A stretch of DNA of 29,992 nt from Candidatus Curtissbacteria bacterium RIFCSPHIGHO2_01_FULL_41_11 (GTDB lineage Bacteria > Patescibacteriota > Microgenomatia > Curtissbacterales > GWA2-41-24), in NCBI GenBank assembly GCA_001776335.1, contig MFAZ01000018.1, positions 24,598 to 54,589 of the forward strand, read 5' to 3'. Below the pieces are notes generated by a model. The model saw nothing but the letters and a program-made list of their open reading frames with translations, had not been told where the DNA came from and did no database searches. Made by a program: the position numbers and the translations under genes. Shown here piece by piece: positions 29,138 to 29,992 of this stretch (position 1 is its first letter; each line of letters starts with the position of its first letter).

Positions 29138-29992
29138 TTGAATTGATCCATAAAGCGGTCGAATAAAAATTCTGTGTCTTTAGGCCCTGGTTGCGCTTCC
29201 GGGTGGAATTGGACCGAGAAAAAAGGCAATTTTTCGTGAATGATGCCTTCGTTGGTGTTGTCGTTGGCGTTTATGAACCAGCGTTTGAAACCGTGCGGCA
29301 TTTTTTTCTCCGAAACCGCAAAGCCGTGGTTTTGGGTTGTAATGTAGCACTTTTTAGTTCCGACCTGAATAGTCGGCTGATTTTGGGCGCGATGGCCGAA
29401 TTTGAGTTTATATGTATCCCCTCCTGCAGCAAGCGCCAGGAGCTGATTTCCGAGGCAAATTCCAAAAGTCGGGATTTTCCTGGCCATAGATTTTTTGATA
29501 ATTGCAATTGATTCTTTGGCCATTTTCGGATCACCAGGACCGTTGGAGATGACGAGGCCGTCAATTGGCAAATCATTTTCAAAAGGGTCATAGTTCCATG
29601 GGAGTTCATAGACAGTGGCGCCGCGGCTTGTGAGACAGCGGATGATATTTTTCTTTGCACCGCAGTTGAGGAGTCCAATTTTGGGTGAACTGTGAACTGT
29701 GAACTGTGAACTGTGAACTGTTAATTCCTTCGGTGAAACTTGGGCGACGAGATTTTGGGTATTTGGGTCAACAAATTCTACGTCCTGGTCGCTATTTATA
29801 ATTTTGCCGAGCATGACTCCTTTTTCCCGGAGTTTCTGAGTCAGAGCCCTGGTGTCTATTCCATAAATACCCGGAATGTCCTCTTCTCTGAGCCAACTGT
29901 CCAAAGTTTTTGTAGATTGCCAATGGGATGGGTTTTCAGTGAGATCCGAAATAATGAGGCCGGCAACATGAATTTTTTCCGATTCCAGAAAT
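29134..29992 (-). CDS. carA: Carbamoyl-phosphate synthase small subunit, C-terminal part (5' end outside window)
   Basis: 285 residues are visible; the frame stays open to the window edge (FLESEKIHVAGLIISDLTEN), so the N-terminus lies beyond. The N-terminal domain ends near GIYGIDTRALTQKLREKG. The class I glutamine amidotransferase domain shows the nucleophile Cys in FGICLGNQLLALA and the His-Glu pair in VQFHPEAQPGP. It hydrolyses glutamine and channels ammonia to CarB. In the interdomain linker, five 7-bp repeats encode SSQFTVHSS-type sequence. The stop overlaps the carB start by 4 bp, so the subunits are translationally coupled. Confidence 0.97.
   Translation of the reverse strand, partial: FLESEKIHVAGLIISDLTENPSHWQSTKTLDSWLREEDIPGIYGIDTRALTQKLREKGVMLGKIINSDQDVEFVDPNTQNLVAQVSPKELTVHSSQFTVHSSPKIGLLNCGAKKNIIRCLTSRGATVYELPWNYDPFENDLPIDGLVISNGPGDPKMAKESIAIIKKSMARKIPTFGICLGNQLLALAAGGDTYKLKFGHRAQNQPTIQVGTKKCYITTQNHGFAVSEKKMPHGFKRWFINANDNTNEGIIHEKLPFFSVQFHPEAQPGPKDTEFLFDRFMDQFK
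29686..29720 (+). repeat. Five 7-bp tandem repeats inside carA
   Basis: TGAACTG repeated five times without error (29686-29720). On the carA strand it encodes TVHSSQFTVHSS in the linker before KIGLLNCGAKKNI. Three units equal 21 bp, so a change of any number not divisible by three would shift the frame. Confidence 0.95.

Overview
The window looks like a chromosomal segment of a Patescibacteria (CPR) bacterium, most likely of the Microgenomates (OP11) group. I infer this from gene content, from the many small unrecognised proteins, and from genes that mostly start without a Shine-Dalgarno sequence a few bases after a -10 box. TGA is used as a stop codon (carA, yebC-side genes, ruvC), so code 25 is not in use. 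The species cannot be named from this window. There is no rRNA, tRNA, CRISPR array or transposase.

Layout. 0-2.5 kb: the end of a CPA2/Kef-type cation:proton antiporter, a 47-residue basic protein with a rare clear Shine-Dalgarno, a LytR_C-domain membrane protein and a second bitopic protein. 2.5-5.3 kb: a TPR protein diverging from a prephenate dehydrogenase-like protein with an ACT domain, then a YebC/PmpR regulator. 5.5-9.35 kb (minus): a tightly packed operon of HAD phosphatase, PfkB sugar kinase, phosphomannose-isomerase-like cupin and a eukaryotic-type hexokinase. 9.4-11.7 kb: an ATPase-like regulator with a degenerate P-loop and an OmpR-type winged helix, coupled to an unknown protein. 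11.7-16.5 kb: a GNAT acetyltransferase diverging from three genes that together make a split ATP-citrate lyase (citryl-CoA synthetase beta and alpha, then citryl-CoA lyase), followed by ruvC and a polytopic membrane protein. 16.5-18.2 kb: a putative Tat-exported zinc metalloprotease between two perfect 21-bp direct repeats. 18.1-19.15 kb: about 1 kb without genes, rich in hairpins and short repeats. 19.2-25.8 kb: an M3-like metallopeptidase, several unrecognised proteins, pyrH, a XerC/D-type recombinase and a polysaccharide deacetylase. 25.8 kb to the end: carB and the 3' part of carA.

Three themes cross gene boundaries. First, at least nine promoters have -35/-10 boxes ending only 6-11 bases before a start codon, implying leaderless or near-leaderless mRNAs. 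Second, degenerate tandem repeats with a strict 7-bp period occur at six places, one of them inside carA and one forming the C-terminus of the citryl-CoA synthetase beta subunit. Third, short palindromic elements sit in frame inside genes (carB, the M3-like peptidase, the TPR protein), and a 27-bp duplication sits in the hexokinase. Metabolically the genes point to sugar phosphorylation, acetyl-CoA/oxaloacetate interconversion with citrate, and carbamoyl phosphate/UMP synthesis.
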